From Coprococcus sp. (GTDB taxonomy: Bacteria; Bacillota; Clostridia; Lachnospirales; Lachnospiraceae), in contig JAEDGW010000074.1 of assembly GCA_016297325.1 (NCBI GenBank), positions 1-13,522 of the forward strand: a stretch of 13,522 bases of DNA, in the 5' to 3' direction. The translations under genes were made by a program, and so were the position numbers. The notes beneath the pieces were generated by a model. The model had not been told where the DNA came from. It ran no database searches and worked only from the letters and a program-made list of their open reading frames with translations. Each line of letters starts with the position of its first letter. Within the stretch, counting starts at the first letter, position 1. Positions 1 to 7,355 of the stretch are shown here, piece by piece.

Positions 1-718
1 CCTCAAGGCTCGCCTCGAACCCCGCCACCGTGTTCATCTTCGACAGGAAGCCCTTTCGGGAAGTCTCATACTCAGCCTGAGAGATTGCCTTCCTTGCATA
101 CAGGAGGGAGTCTCGTTCAAGGGTCATACGCTCCATCTCCACCTCACTGTCAAGCAGACTCTTCTGCCTCAGAAGCATAGCGTGATGAGCCCTCTGGCCT
201 TCTATCTGCTGACGGAGCAGGCCTTCCCTTACTGCTATCTGGTCCGTCTCAAGGTAATGAGAGTAGTCACGGAACGCCTTCTGCAGCGTACTCCACTGGC
301 TCTGCAATCCGCCAAGCTGAAGATCCGCTGAGAGGATAGGCATATGTGCCATCCTATCCAATCCCAGTGTGTCAGACATCGAGAGGAAACCGTTCATCGA
401 GATGACATCCTCGTATATTGCCGGTGTGGAGAGCAGGGCTATGAGTTCGCCTGTCTGCACCTTCTGTCCGTCGATGACACACACCCTGTCAATGAGTCCG
501 TCATATCTGGCCGTAAGTTCTGATGGAGGACACGAGGAAGTGATCGAGATACTCGCATCAACTGTCTGCGGATACCTGATGATGCAGCATCCTATGACGA
601 TGAGCGCGAAGACCGCAAAGATCACGGTCACGCCCCAACGTGTGATCCACGACGGGATAGTGCCCATTATCTCCTGCACGGGTTCGCTGTGGTAGTTTAT
701 GTCTCTGTTGTGTGGCAT
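1..718 (-). CDS. HlyD-family membrane fusion (adaptor) protein, 3' end missing
   Basis: This is the periplasmic adaptor of a peptide exporter, joining the inner-membrane ABC transporter to an outer-membrane channel. The first 239 residues are visible and the gene runs off the left edge. Seen in translation: a short cytoplasmic head, one membrane helix at about residues 29-48, then a biotinyl/lipoyl-like segment at about 66-96 (ARYDGLIDRVCVIDGQKVQTGE, read here as the usual glycine-rich turn of HlyD/EmrA proteins). After that comes a long charged helical stretch (about 130-239) typical of the alpha-hairpin domain. The ATG at 718 is chosen because a good ribosome-binding site (GGAGGAAG) precedes it. 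It starts 14 bases after the stop of the C39 ABC transporter, on the same strand, so the two are almost certainly co-transcribed. G+C content is high, like the transporter and unlike the rest of the operon. Confidence 0.9.
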   Translation of the reverse strand, partial: MPHNRDINYHSEPVQEIMGTIPSWITRWGVTVIFAVFALIVIGCCIIRYPQTVDASISITSSCPPSELTARYDGLIDRVCVIDGQKVQTGELIALLSTPAIYEDVISMNGFLSMSDTLGLDRMAHMPILSADLQLGGLQSQWSTLQKAFRDYSHYLETDQIAVREGLLRQQIEGQRAHHAMLLRQKSLLDSEVEMERMTLERDSLLYARKAISQAEYETSRKGFLSKMNTVAGFEASLE

Positions 719-732
719 GATGCTTCCTCCTG

Positions 733-2955
733 TCAGTTTCCAAGTTCAAGCTGGTTCTTGACCAGTTCATAGTACTTTCCTCTTCTTGCCGTGAGCTGCT
801 CGTGGGTTCCTTCCTCTGCGATCCTTCCGTTGTCCAGCACGATGATGTTGTCTGCATTGCGTACTGTACTGAGCCTGTGCGCCACGATCACCACAGTCTT
901 GTTCTCGAACAGTCTGTCGAGGTTCTCCATTATGGCCTTCTCGTTGTTCGCGTCGAGAGAGTTCGTCGCCTCGTCGAAGAAGAGGAACTTAGCATCCTTG
1001 TACGCTGCTCTCGCTATGAGGATCCTCTGCTTCTGTCCGGTGCTGAGTCCGTGGCCGTCCGCGCCGATCTTGGTATTGTATCCCAGCGGAAGCCTCTCGA
1101 TCCACTCCCGGATGTTCGACACATCTGCAGCCTTGCGTACTCTTGCCATATCGGGAGTCTCGTCGGACACGCCAATGTTGCCGGATATACTGTCGGAGAA
1201 GATGTATCCCTCCTGCATCACGCTTCCGCACTGCGACCTCCAGACCCTCTCACTGTAGGCTGAGATAGATGCCCCACCGAGATGCACCTCTCCGCTGACC
1301 GGCCTGTAGAAGCCCAGCATCATCTTCAGCATAGTGGTCTTGCCGCTGCCGGAGGCTCCTACGATCGCAGTCACCTTATTGGCAGGTATGCGCAGAGACA
1401 CTCCGTCGAGCACCTTGGCCGAGTGGGGACCGTCGTACTGGAAGGTCACATCGTCGAACACGATGTCCGCGTCTTGAGGGATCTCCCTGATTTTCTGCTC
1501 GTCCTCCGGCTCCTCGTCCTTCATATCGTGGATCTCTCCGAGTCTCTCAAGGGAGATGGAAGCATCCTGCGTGGCCTGCACGAAAGAGATGAACTGTGAG
1601 ATCGGGGCGTTGAGCTGTCCTATTATGTACTGCAGGGACATCATCATACCGAGGGTCATATCGCCGCAGATGACGGACTTCGCAGCGAGGAACGATATGA
1701 GGATGTTCTTCGTCTGGTCGATGAACGTGCCTCCCACCTCCTGCGCCTGTCCTAGCGAGAGGCTCTTGACGCTCACCTTGAACAGGCGCGCCTGTATCCT
1801 CTCCCAGTCCCAGCGCTTCTGCTTCTCGCAGTTATTCAGCTTGATGTCCTGTATTCCTCCGATCAGCTGCACGATGTTGCTCTGGTTGGCAGATGCCTCC
1901 TGGAACCTCATATAGTCGAGCTTACGCCTTCTCCTGAGGAACAGGAGCACCCATCCGATGTAGAGTGCAGCTCCTGCGAAGAACACCAGGAAGACACCGA
2001 TGTTATATCCTGCCATTATACCCCCGTAAATGAGGAACGTCACGGCAGCGATGGCGATGCTCAGGAGAGAACCGGTGAGGAAGGTCTGGATCCTGTTATA
2101 GTCGCCGATGCGCTGCATTATGTCGCCGACCATCTTCGAATCGAAGAACGCTATCGGAAGCCTCATCAGCTTGCACAGGAAGTCCGATATGAGCGATATG
2201 CTCACCCTGGAGGTTGTATGGAGCATCAGCCAGCTGCGGATGAGGTTGTTGGCCATCTGACCGATCGTCAGCACCAGTTGGGCTATCAGCAGCATCACCA
2301 CGAATAAGAGGTTGCCCGTGCCGATACCGGTATCCACCACGGACTGGGTGATGAACGGCAGTATCAGGCTGATGACGCTGGTCACGAGCATCGCCAGGAG
2401 TATCTGGACGATGAACGACTTGTACGGACGGAGATAGCCGAGTATGTATCCGAAGCCGAACTTCTTCTCATCATCTCCCTTCTCCTCGTAGAACTTCGGA
2501 GTAGGCTCCAGCATCAGGGCTATGCCGTGGGTGTTTGCAGATACGGCATCTTTACCTTCATTGTCTTTCCCTGCCTGAAGCCAGGCCCTGAAGAACGCCT
2601 CCTCGGTATAGGTCAGGAGTCCGGATGCGGGATCGGCCACCTTGACCACATATCCGCCGCGTCTCTTCCTTACCTCATAGACCACCACGAAGTGCCTCTG
2701 GTTCCAGTGGACGATGCACGGCAGAGGCATCTCGTCGCGGAACTGCTCCCAGGTGATCTTCACGCCTGTCGCACGGAAGCCAATACTCTCCGCCGCATCG
2801 CTTATCCCCAGCATTGACACCCCTTCGCGGGTGATATGACATCGCTCGCGGAGGTTCTGGAGACTGTAGCTCCTGCCGTAATGCCGCGCGATCATACGCA
2901 GGCACGTAGGGCCACAGTCCATAGCATCAAGTTGCTTATAGTGATGGAAATTCAT
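733..2955 (-). CDS. Peptidase-containing ABC exporter (C39 bacteriocin/peptide processing type)
   Basis: Inner-membrane exporter that cleaves double-glycine leaders and moves the released peptide across the membrane using ATP. The 740 residues match the usual length of this class. Residues 1-135 form a C39 cysteine peptidase: Cys14 in DCGPTC, His88 in QRHFVVV and Asp108 in ADP fit the catalytic set. Residues about 165-460 are the ABC type-1 membrane domain with several hydrophobic helices. Residues about 495-735 are the ATPase: aromatic Y507, Walker A at 533-541 (GASGSGKTT), Q-loop Q581, signature LSTGQ at 637-641 (Thr replaces the usual Gly), Walker B ending D661-E662, and H-loop H693. All key residues are present, so it should be active. 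The gene begins 14 bases after the stop of the outer-membrane protein gene. The natural substrate is the GG-leader peptide encoded at 6472-6651 in the same operon. Confidence 0.96.
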   Translation of the reverse strand: MNFHHYKQLDAMDCGPTCLRMIARHYGRSYSLQNLRERCHITREGVSMLGISDAAESIGFRATGVKITWEQFRDEMPLPCIVHWNQRHFVVVYEVRKRRGGYVVKVADPASGLLTYTEEAFFRAWLQAGKDNEGKDAVSANTHGIALMLEPTPKFYEEKGDDEKKFGFGYILGYLRPYKSFIVQILLAMLVTSVISLILPFITQSVVDTGIGTGNLLFVVMLLIAQLVLTIGQMANNLIRSWLMLHTTSRVSISLISDFLCKLMRLPIAFFDSKMVGDIMQRIGDYNRIQTFLTGSLLSIAIAAVTFLIYGGIMAGYNIGVFLVFFAGAALYIGWVLLFLRRRRKLDYMRFQEASANQSNIVQLIGGIQDIKLNNCEKQKRWDWERIQARLFKVSVKSLSLGQAQEVGGTFIDQTKNILISFLAAKSVICGDMTLGMMMSLQYIIGQLNAPISQFISFVQATQDASISLERLGEIHDMKDEEPEDEQKIREIPQDADIVFDDVTFQYDGPHSAKVLDGVSLRIPANKVTAIVGASGSGKTTMLKMMLGFYRPVSGEVHLGGASISAYSERVWRSQCGSVMQEGYIFSDSISGNIGVSDETPDMARVRKAADVSNIREWIERLPLGYNTKIGADGHGLSTGQKQRILIARAAYKDAKFLFFDEATNSLDANNEKAIMENLDRLFENKTVVIVAHRLSTVRNADNIIVLDNGRIAEEGTHEQLTARRGKYYELVKNQLELGN

Positions 2956-2969
2956 AATTAATGCTATTT

Positions 2970-5567
2970 TTACCTCAAACTAAACCGAACCTTAAACATA
3001 GCTGACAACGGCCTCAATTCATGCGCATAAGCATAGCAGAACGTATCAGAGTACTCAATCGCACTGAAAGACCTCTTATCCAGCAGATTCCTTCCCTCAA
3101 GGATGAACTCAAACCTCCTGTACTTATATGAAGCCGAAGCATTCATGAACACCATATTCCTGTCATCACCCTCGATCTCGCCACAGAAATAATGCTCCCC
3201 ACCCACATTCAGCAGCACCCGCTTTGCAATCACAAAGTTCAACGCTCCGCTCTGCCTCAGCGTACCAACCGGCACGACATCATTATATCCATCAACCGAA
3301 TGCACCGAATAACTGCCCGAATAATCCAGGATCACGTACTTCCCGATATTTGAATTCACATTTGCCCCTACACGATAACTATCCATCGTCACAGGCGTAA
3401 CCTCTCCCTGCGCCATCGTCTCACTCCAGTTCCTCGACCATCCTCCATTAAGGCTGACTGAAGTAGAGATTGCACTGAACCGCTTGCTTGCCCTACCATT
3501 GGCCGACAATCCCGACGATACATTATTCCGGTCTATAGCCTCCGCAATGAATGAATCACCCTCATACAGATTGTTCACAGTCTGGCTCCTGCTCGACCTG
3601 AAATAAGACACATCAGCCGAAGCAAACAAAGAATTCATCGGATTCGAATATGACATATCCAAGCCGTAGTTCTGCGTGCCGGTTCTGGCGCTGTTACCCT
3701 CCTTCTTGCTCACAGATCTATAATCTCTCATTATATACCCGCTATAACTGTCATACAAATTCCCAAGACTCATATTGTATGCTCCATAAGCACTCATCTT
3801 CAGATTGTACGAAATCTTCCAGTTCATAAACAACGACGGCCGTGCAAGATAATGATTCTTGCCATTGATGATAGCCAGCTCCAGAGGACTCGCCAAACTC
3901 ATATTGAAACTATGCTTCGAATAAGCGATCTGCGGCTCCACAAACACATCGTACCTTCTCCATCTGCAATCATTCATAAGACTGTCGGCAACGCTTCCAG
4001 ACCACTCCAAAGGAGAAAGAACAGAATTCAGATTCTCCACATTCGCATTGAATCCTCCCTTCAGATAGAAGTTCCAGAATCCCGCCCTATATGAAGTCGA
4101 AACATAATTCCTGGTCCTGAGCCTCTCTGCCCGGATATATTGCTGCGTACCTTCCTGTCCTGCACCTTCATCAAAATACTCAGAGAACACAGCGGGTCTT
4201 ACCTGAAGCTCTGAAGTCAGCCTGTTATAGTCAGTATTCGACGAAAAATCCACCTGCCATTTACCGAACCTGCGTATCACTCTTAACTCATTGTTCAAAG
4301 TGATCCTCGGTTGCTTATGACTCTGCGAAACCTCCTCATCACCAATCACAGTACCGCTGCTCCTGTTCCATCCGCCATTGAAAGAAAACCTGTTGTTCAG
4401 ATAGTTGTTGTTGGAATTGTTCATATACTTCAAAGCCACCTGAAGTCTGTCAGATATATTCTCCGCTTCGATATTCTCATAGATGTTCAGCGGATCCTGC
4501 CCCGGAATGAAATACGAAGTACTGTTCTCTCCAGACTCGTTCCTCTTGTTGTGAATATAGTAGGCATTCACAGTCAGATCAGAGTCCTCACCGATCTTGT
4601 TGATGGTATTTATCGAAACAGAATGTATGTTGTTTCTCAGATAAAGCTTCTCATCCACAGGAGGATTGCCAGGCTCCTGCACTCCCGTCAGCCTCTCTGC
4701 CTCCCAGCCCATACCCATAGAAGACTCCAATTCCCTTGCGACATCCTCTCCTGTATTATTGGTCTTGTAAGTCATAATAGTCTGGAACTTCTTGCCGAAA
4801 AACATAGGAGTCATCTCACCGTTCCACAATACAGGCTGATAACCGGCTCCACCCTGAACCACTCCGTTCCAGGCACCTCTCGCTCCGGACTTCAGAATCA
4901 GATTGATAGCAGCCCTGTCAGAAGCCACCCAGTCCTGCAGTACCTTGATAGGCTGATGGCCCTCATACACCTCCACCTTTGCAATGTCGCTGGCCTGAAT
5001 GTTATTCGTAGCAATACCATACTGACCGCCCAGCATATCCAGCCCCTCCACATAGAACTTATTGATGGCCTTTCCCTGATACTTTATCTGTCCGCTTGGA
5101 GCGACCTCGATTCCCGGCAACTTCTGCAGCACATCACCGATACTCCTGTCAGTTGAATCCTTGAAGTTGGTCACATAGTAAGACATGGTATCCTTCTTCC
5201 TCTCGATCGCGCTTGCCTCGACCCTAACCTCCTTGATCTTCAACGCAGAATACTCTACAACGAAATCCAATCTTCCAACGCCAGCCGGAACATCCTTGCT
5301 GACCTTCCCTATATTGAACCCTGTGACAGTAACCCTCACGGAATCAGCATCACACCTGAATCTCACCTCATACCGACCCTCACCGTCGCTGCTGCCATAA
5401 CTGTAAAGCCTCTTCCCGTCAGTACTCTGCACAAGCACATTAGCCCCGGCAATCACCTCGCCGTTTCTCTCCGATATTGCTCCGGATATAGACCTCTCGA
5501 CGGCGGAGTTCTGTGCAAGCCCTGTCATCGAAAGTAAAATAGCTAATATGCAAATGCTGAATCTCAT
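2970..5567 (-). CDS. Outer-membrane beta-barrel protein, TonB-receptor-like, with N-terminal carboxypeptidase-like domain
   Basis: An 865-residue outer-membrane protein. A signal peptide (residues 1 to about 19, ending GLAQ) is followed by a CarboxypepD_reg-like beta-sandwich at about 26-110 (ISGAISERNGEVIAGANVLV). A plug-like segment follows at about 140-225, with the hallmark DVLQKLPGIEV and the phrase YQGKAINKFYVEGLDM. The remainder is a long run of alternating aromatic strands typical of a beta-barrel (OMP_b-brl_3 style), ending in the aromatic-containing MFKVRFSLR. I see no clear TonB box. Its ATG overlaps the stop of the GLPGLI gene by one base (TAATG), so translation is likely coupled. 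Barrel proteins of this kind often pair with GLPGLI proteins in Bacteroidetes. A role in outer-membrane passage or uptake of the operon's peptide is inference from context only. Confidence 0.88.
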   Translation of the reverse strand: MRFSICILAILLSMTGLAQNSAVERSISGAISERNGEVIAGANVLVQSTDGKRLYSYGSSDGEGRYEVRFRCDADSVRVTVTGFNIGKVSKDVPAGVGRLDFVVEYSALKIKEVRVEASAIERKKDTMSYYVTNFKDSTDRSIGDVLQKLPGIEVAPSGQIKYQGKAINKFYVEGLDMLGGQYGIATNNIQASDIAKVEVYEGHQPIKVLQDWVASDRAAINLILKSGARGAWNGVVQGGAGYQPVLWNGEMTPMFFGKKFQTIMTYKTNNTGEDVARELESSMGMGWEAERLTGVQEPGNPPVDEKLYLRNNIHSVSINTINKIGEDSDLTVNAYYIHNKRNESGENSTSYFIPGQDPLNIYENIEAENISDRLQVALKYMNNSNNNYLNNRFSFNGGWNRSSGTVIGDEEVSQSHKQPRITLNNELRVIRRFGKWQVDFSSNTDYNRLTSELQVRPAVFSEYFDEGAGQEGTQQYIRAERLRTRNYVSTSYRAGFWNFYLKGGFNANVENLNSVLSPLEWSGSVADSLMNDCRWRRYDVFVEPQIAYSKHSFNMSLASPLELAIINGKNHYLARPSLFMNWKISYNLKMSAYGAYNMSLGNLYDSYSGYIMRDYRSVSKKEGNSARTGTQNYGLDMSYSNPMNSLFASADVSYFRSSRSQTVNNLYEGDSFIAEAIDRNNVSSGLSANGRASKRFSAISTSVSLNGGWSRNWSETMAQGEVTPVTMDSYRVGANVNSNIGKYVILDYSGSYSVHSVDGYNDVVPVGTLRQSGALNFVIAKRVLLNVGGEHYFCGEIEGDDRNMVFMNASASYKYRRFEFILEGRNLLDKRSFSAIEYSDTFCYAYAHELRPLSAMFKVRFSLR

Positions 5568-6415
5568 TATTCAAGTTCTATAGGATTATAAGGTATGGTC
5601 CAGTCCTCAGTAAAATCTTCTGAAGTAAGAGCGTTGAATATCTTCCGTTCTCCGCCTTTTGAAAAATAGAAATGAGGAGACTTATGATATGCCTGATCCA
5701 GTTTCTTCCACTTTTTATAAGTTGTCTTATTCGTTTTCCATAGAGGTTTGGTTATTGCCTTGGTGTCTTGAACGATTTCAATTGCTTCAAATGAGTATTC
5801 GTCAGTAGAATCTACCGCCTTAAGAATTAATCCTGGAAGACCCTGAAGTTTCCACGGGCCATTATTGAATGGAAGATCAATACAGAACCACACAGTCCAT
5901 TCTCTTCCTCTGAATTCAGCAATGGCCTTATTGCAGTCATAACCGATTATTGTTTCTGTTTCATCAAGTATCTTCCAGTTTGGAGACTTGACTTTCTCAG
6001 AATACTCTTGAACCATATCGACTTCGAATGGTTCTCGGTTCACAACACAAATCTCTCCTTCATTTCTATAAATTATGTAAGGCAAATAATTCTGCCTCAT
6101 CTTGGCTGTCCTCTTTTCCTTAAATGTCTTGAACCGGTCAAGATTGTCAAGGTTTGTAGAAAAGAACTTTGATACATTCTGTCCTAATTGCAGGCACATT
6201 ATATCATCAACTTTAGTCTCTTCGTCTTTCACACTGTAATCCAGATAAGTCGCCTTATATGTTACAGACACGGCTGCACTATCCAACGTCTCACACTTTG
6301 CAATATTGAAAGGGAAGTACGGAAGTTGAGTGGAATGAAGTCCGACAGCGACTTGAGCAAACCCACAATAACAAGTCGTTATAAGTATGATTAGACTAAT
6401 ATATAAACCCTTCAT
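5567..6415 (-). CDS. GLPGLI family exported protein
   Basis: A 282-residue protein with an N-terminal signal peptide (hydrophobic residues 4-20, likely cut after CGFA). It carries the family's name motif QGLPGLILKA at residues 191-200, preceded by the conserved aromatic strand EWTVWFCIDLPFNNGPWKL. These place it in the GLPGLI (Porph_ging) family, whose biochemical role is not established. It is probably periplasmic or envelope-associated. It lies between the precursor-peptide gene and the barrel gene, overlapping the barrel gene's start by one base, which points to tight co-expression. Translation starts at the ATG at 6415, 20 bases after the intra-operon hairpin. An envelope helper role in peptide export or immunity is inference from neighbours. 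Confidence 0.9.
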   Translation of the reverse strand: MKGLYISLIILITTCYCGFAQVAVGLHSTQLPYFPFNIAKCETLDSAAVSVTYKATYLDYSVKDEETKVDDIMCLQLGQNVSKFFSTNLDNLDRFKTFKEKRTAKMRQNYLPYIIYRNEGEICVVNREPFEVDMVQEYSEKVKSPNWKILDETETIIGYDCNKAIAEFRGREWTVWFCIDLPFNNGPWKLQGLPGLILKAVDSTDEYSFEAIEIVQDTKAITKPLWKTNKTTYKKWKKLDQAYHKSPHFYFSKGGERKIFNALTSEDFTEDWTIPYNPIELE

Positions 6416-6434
6416 AATGATGAACTATATTAAA

Positions 6435-6462
6435 ATGGGTAGGAGCTAAAACTCCTACCCAT
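6435..6462 (-). terminator. Intra-operon hairpin after the precursor-peptide gene
   Basis: A perfect 11-base inverted repeat (ATGGGTAGGAG and its complement) with a six-base loop lies between the peptide stop codon (6472) and the GLPGLI start (6415). On the minus strand the stem runs into TTTTAAT, giving only a short U-run. It could act as a leaky terminator or as a block to 3' exonucleases. Either would leave much more peptide mRNA than mRNA for the downstream export genes, as in many bacteriocin operons. The inverted repeat is directly seen; the effect is inferred. Confidence 0.7.
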
Positions 6463-6471
6463 AAAAGATGA

Positions 6472-6651
6472 TTAGTACTTCTGAACGTAAGCATCCGGTC
6501 CATAGTAGTACTGAGCAAACTCCAGCGCCTGCTCTTTTGTACCCTGTACAAAGCAGCAAAGTTCACCATCAACATATACTGCATAGCTCTCGCCTCCCTT
6601 GAGTGTTGACATCTGGTCCTTTGCAAGGACATTAAAATTCATCTTTTTCAT
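6472..6651 (-). CDS. Double-glycine leader precursor peptide (59 residues)
   Basis: A short gene encoding MKKMNFNVLAKDQMSTLKGG as a 20-residue leader, then a 39-residue product starting ESYAVYVDGE and ending GPDAYVQKY. The leader has the features of Bacteroidetes double-glycine leaders: a hydrophobic residue near -12 (L9), a polar D/Q, then M-x-x-L-K-G-G. The C39 peptidase of the exporter at 733-2955 would be expected to cut after GG. The core holds an adjacent Cys-Cys pair (residues 32-33), a YYYG cluster near the C-terminus and many aromatic residues. No modifying enzyme is visible in the window, so whether the product is modified is unknown. ATG 6651 is used; a second in-frame ATG lies at 6642. 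There is no strong Shine-Dalgarno, which is common in this phylum. Product function (bacteriocin or signal) cannot be told from sequence. Confidence 0.85.
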   Translation of the reverse strand: MKKMNFNVLAKDQMSTLKGGESYAVYVDGELCCFVQGTKEQALEFAQYYYGPDAYVQKY

Positions 6652-6753
6652 AATTGCTTGTGATTAGTCTTTCTGTCTACTCTAATAGCTTTTCGACATC
6701 CGCTCCTTTAATCAGTAAGGTCTGAACTATAATTTTCCGGTCAATTATGTCTT
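6652..6753 (-). other. 102-base leader between the DUF3244-like gene and the peptide gene
   Basis: This gap has no consensus promoter on the minus strand, so the peptide gene is probably read through from 7158. It contains one strongly SD-like AAAGGAG followed after six bases by an ATG at 6699 that opens only five codons (MSKSY, stop at 6682). This could be a chance hit, a decayed gene start, or a minimal leader ORF that influences translation of the peptide gene downstream. Confidence 0.35.
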
Positions 6754-7131
6754 TTATTTTGAGAATACTCCTCCCCCATAGTAGTGCGAACAACATATTA
6801 CTAAAACATATGATCCACTATTCATAGGTGCAGAGAGGCTTGCATAGCTCTGGCTTTCCCATACAGGAACAGACTCTACAACTTGATTATTCTGATCAAT
6901 GATGTAAATTTCTCCTTCACCCAATCCAGAGAAGTCAATCTCAATAGTATTACTATTTAAATTCAGATAGGCATCTACATACTGGTCCAAAGATCTCTCT
7001 ATGCCCTGTTGCCATAGGTATTTCTTCACTTCTATTTGAACCGTGCATTGATTGGATTTGTCATTATCTGCATATGTGTGAAGTAAACTAATGCAGAAGA
7101 CCGCAAGAATGATTGATAATGCTTTTTTCAT
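6754..7131 (-). CDS. Small exported DUF3244-like protein
   Basis: A 125-residue protein beginning MKKALSIILAVFCISLLHTYA, a clear signal peptide. The mature part is predicted all-beta: NTIEIDFSGLGEGEIYIIDQ and the following turn-strand pattern GSYVLVI resemble the small beta-sandwich of DUF3244 proteins from Bacteroides. It ends with the unusual tail CCSHYYGGGVFSK. A longer reading starting at 7161 is rejected because the promoter -7 element covers that codon. It is the first gene of the peptide operon, 102 bases before the precursor gene. Function unknown; a periplasmic accessory, immunity or sensing protein is possible. Confidence 0.75.
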   Translation of the reverse strand: MKKALSIILAVFCISLLHTYADNDKSNQCTVQIEVKKYLWQQGIERSLDQYVDAYLNLNSNTIEIDFSGLGEGEIYIIDQNNQVVESVPVWESQSYASLSAPMNSGSYVLVICCSHYYGGGVFSK

Positions 7132-7157
7132 ATTTCTGATTCGTTTTGGTTTCTGAC

Positions 7158-7191
7158 GCAAAAGTATCTCACTCTAATTCTCACCTGCAAA
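7158..7191 (-). promoter_or_regulatory. Promoter of the peptide-export operon
   Basis: On the minus strand TTTG (7191-7188) is followed after 21 bases by TACTTTTGC (7166-7158), a full match to the Bacteroidetes TAnnTTTGC -7 element. Transcription would start about 20 bases ahead of the ATG at 7131. Two GTGAGA motifs lie inside the promoter spacer and a third just upstream, so a regulator bound there would interfere with or contact RNA polymerase. Confidence 0.7.
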
Positions 7192-7242
7192 TTTTTAGTC
7201 TCACTTTAATAACTTGACAAAGTGTTGGTAATCAAACGCTTA

Positions 7243-7252
7243 CCCCCCCCCC
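7243..7252. repeat. Homopolymer C10 (G10 on the operon strand)
   Basis: An uninterrupted run of ten C bases lies about 80 bases upstream of the operon's -7 element. Runs of this length are prone to slippage in replication, so copy-to-copy length change is possible. Its position outside coding DNA would make any effect transcriptional. Confidence 0.9.
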
Positions 7253-7285
7253 ATTGATTTTTATAGGACTATGCCCATAATACAG

Positions 7286-7319
7286 AACACCCCGATAACC
7301 ATCTGATTATCGGGGTGTT
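7286..7319 (-). terminator. Terminator hairpin after the TPR regulator gene
   Basis: A perfect 13-base stem (AACACCCCGATAA and its complement) with an eight-base loop begins 37 bases past the stop codon of the regulator gene. It is G+C-rich in the middle and A+T-rich at the ends. Neither side has a long T-run, so it may work in both directions or as an RNA-stabilising end rather than a strict intrinsic terminator. It separates the regulator gene from the peptide operon. Confidence 0.65.
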
Positions 7320-7355
7320 ACAAAAGTGAGACTGGCCTATTTCAAAGTGAGACGC

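Larger units (their letters stand above)
7167..7353. repeat. GTGAGA motif cluster (candidate operator array)
   Basis: Five copies of GTGAGA lie in under 190 bases. Three are on the minus strand, at 7167-7172, 7179-7184 and 7199-7204 (spacings 12 and 20), within and just upstream of the operon promoter. Two are on the plus strand, at 7326-7331 and 7347-7352 (spacing 21), directly after the regulator's stop codon. Three of the five extend to the ten-base AAAGTGAGAC (7198-7207 inverted; 7323-7332 and 7344-7353 direct). Spacing of about two helical turns suits a protein binding one DNA face. Confidence 0.6.

Noticed and set aside
791..5156. Long plus-strand frames across the exporter and barrel genes
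   Set aside because: They are shadows of the minus-strand genes, without ribosome sites or recognisable domains.
6396..6632. A 78-codon minus-strand frame running through the peptide gene
   Set aside because: It is out of frame with the 59-codon GG-leader gene, which has the better start, leader motif and stop before the hairpin. The longer frame runs through the hairpin into the GLPGLI start.
7132..7161. Upstream ATG at 7161 for the DUF3244-like gene
   Set aside because: It lies inside the TACTTTTGC promoter element, so the mRNA would begin after it. The ATG at 7131 gives a clean signal peptide.
7198..7332. Inverted AAAGTGAGAC copies as borders of an invertible promoter
   Set aside because: The operon promoter lies outside the inverted pair, so inversion would not turn it. 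No recombinase gene is seen. Operator sites are simpler.
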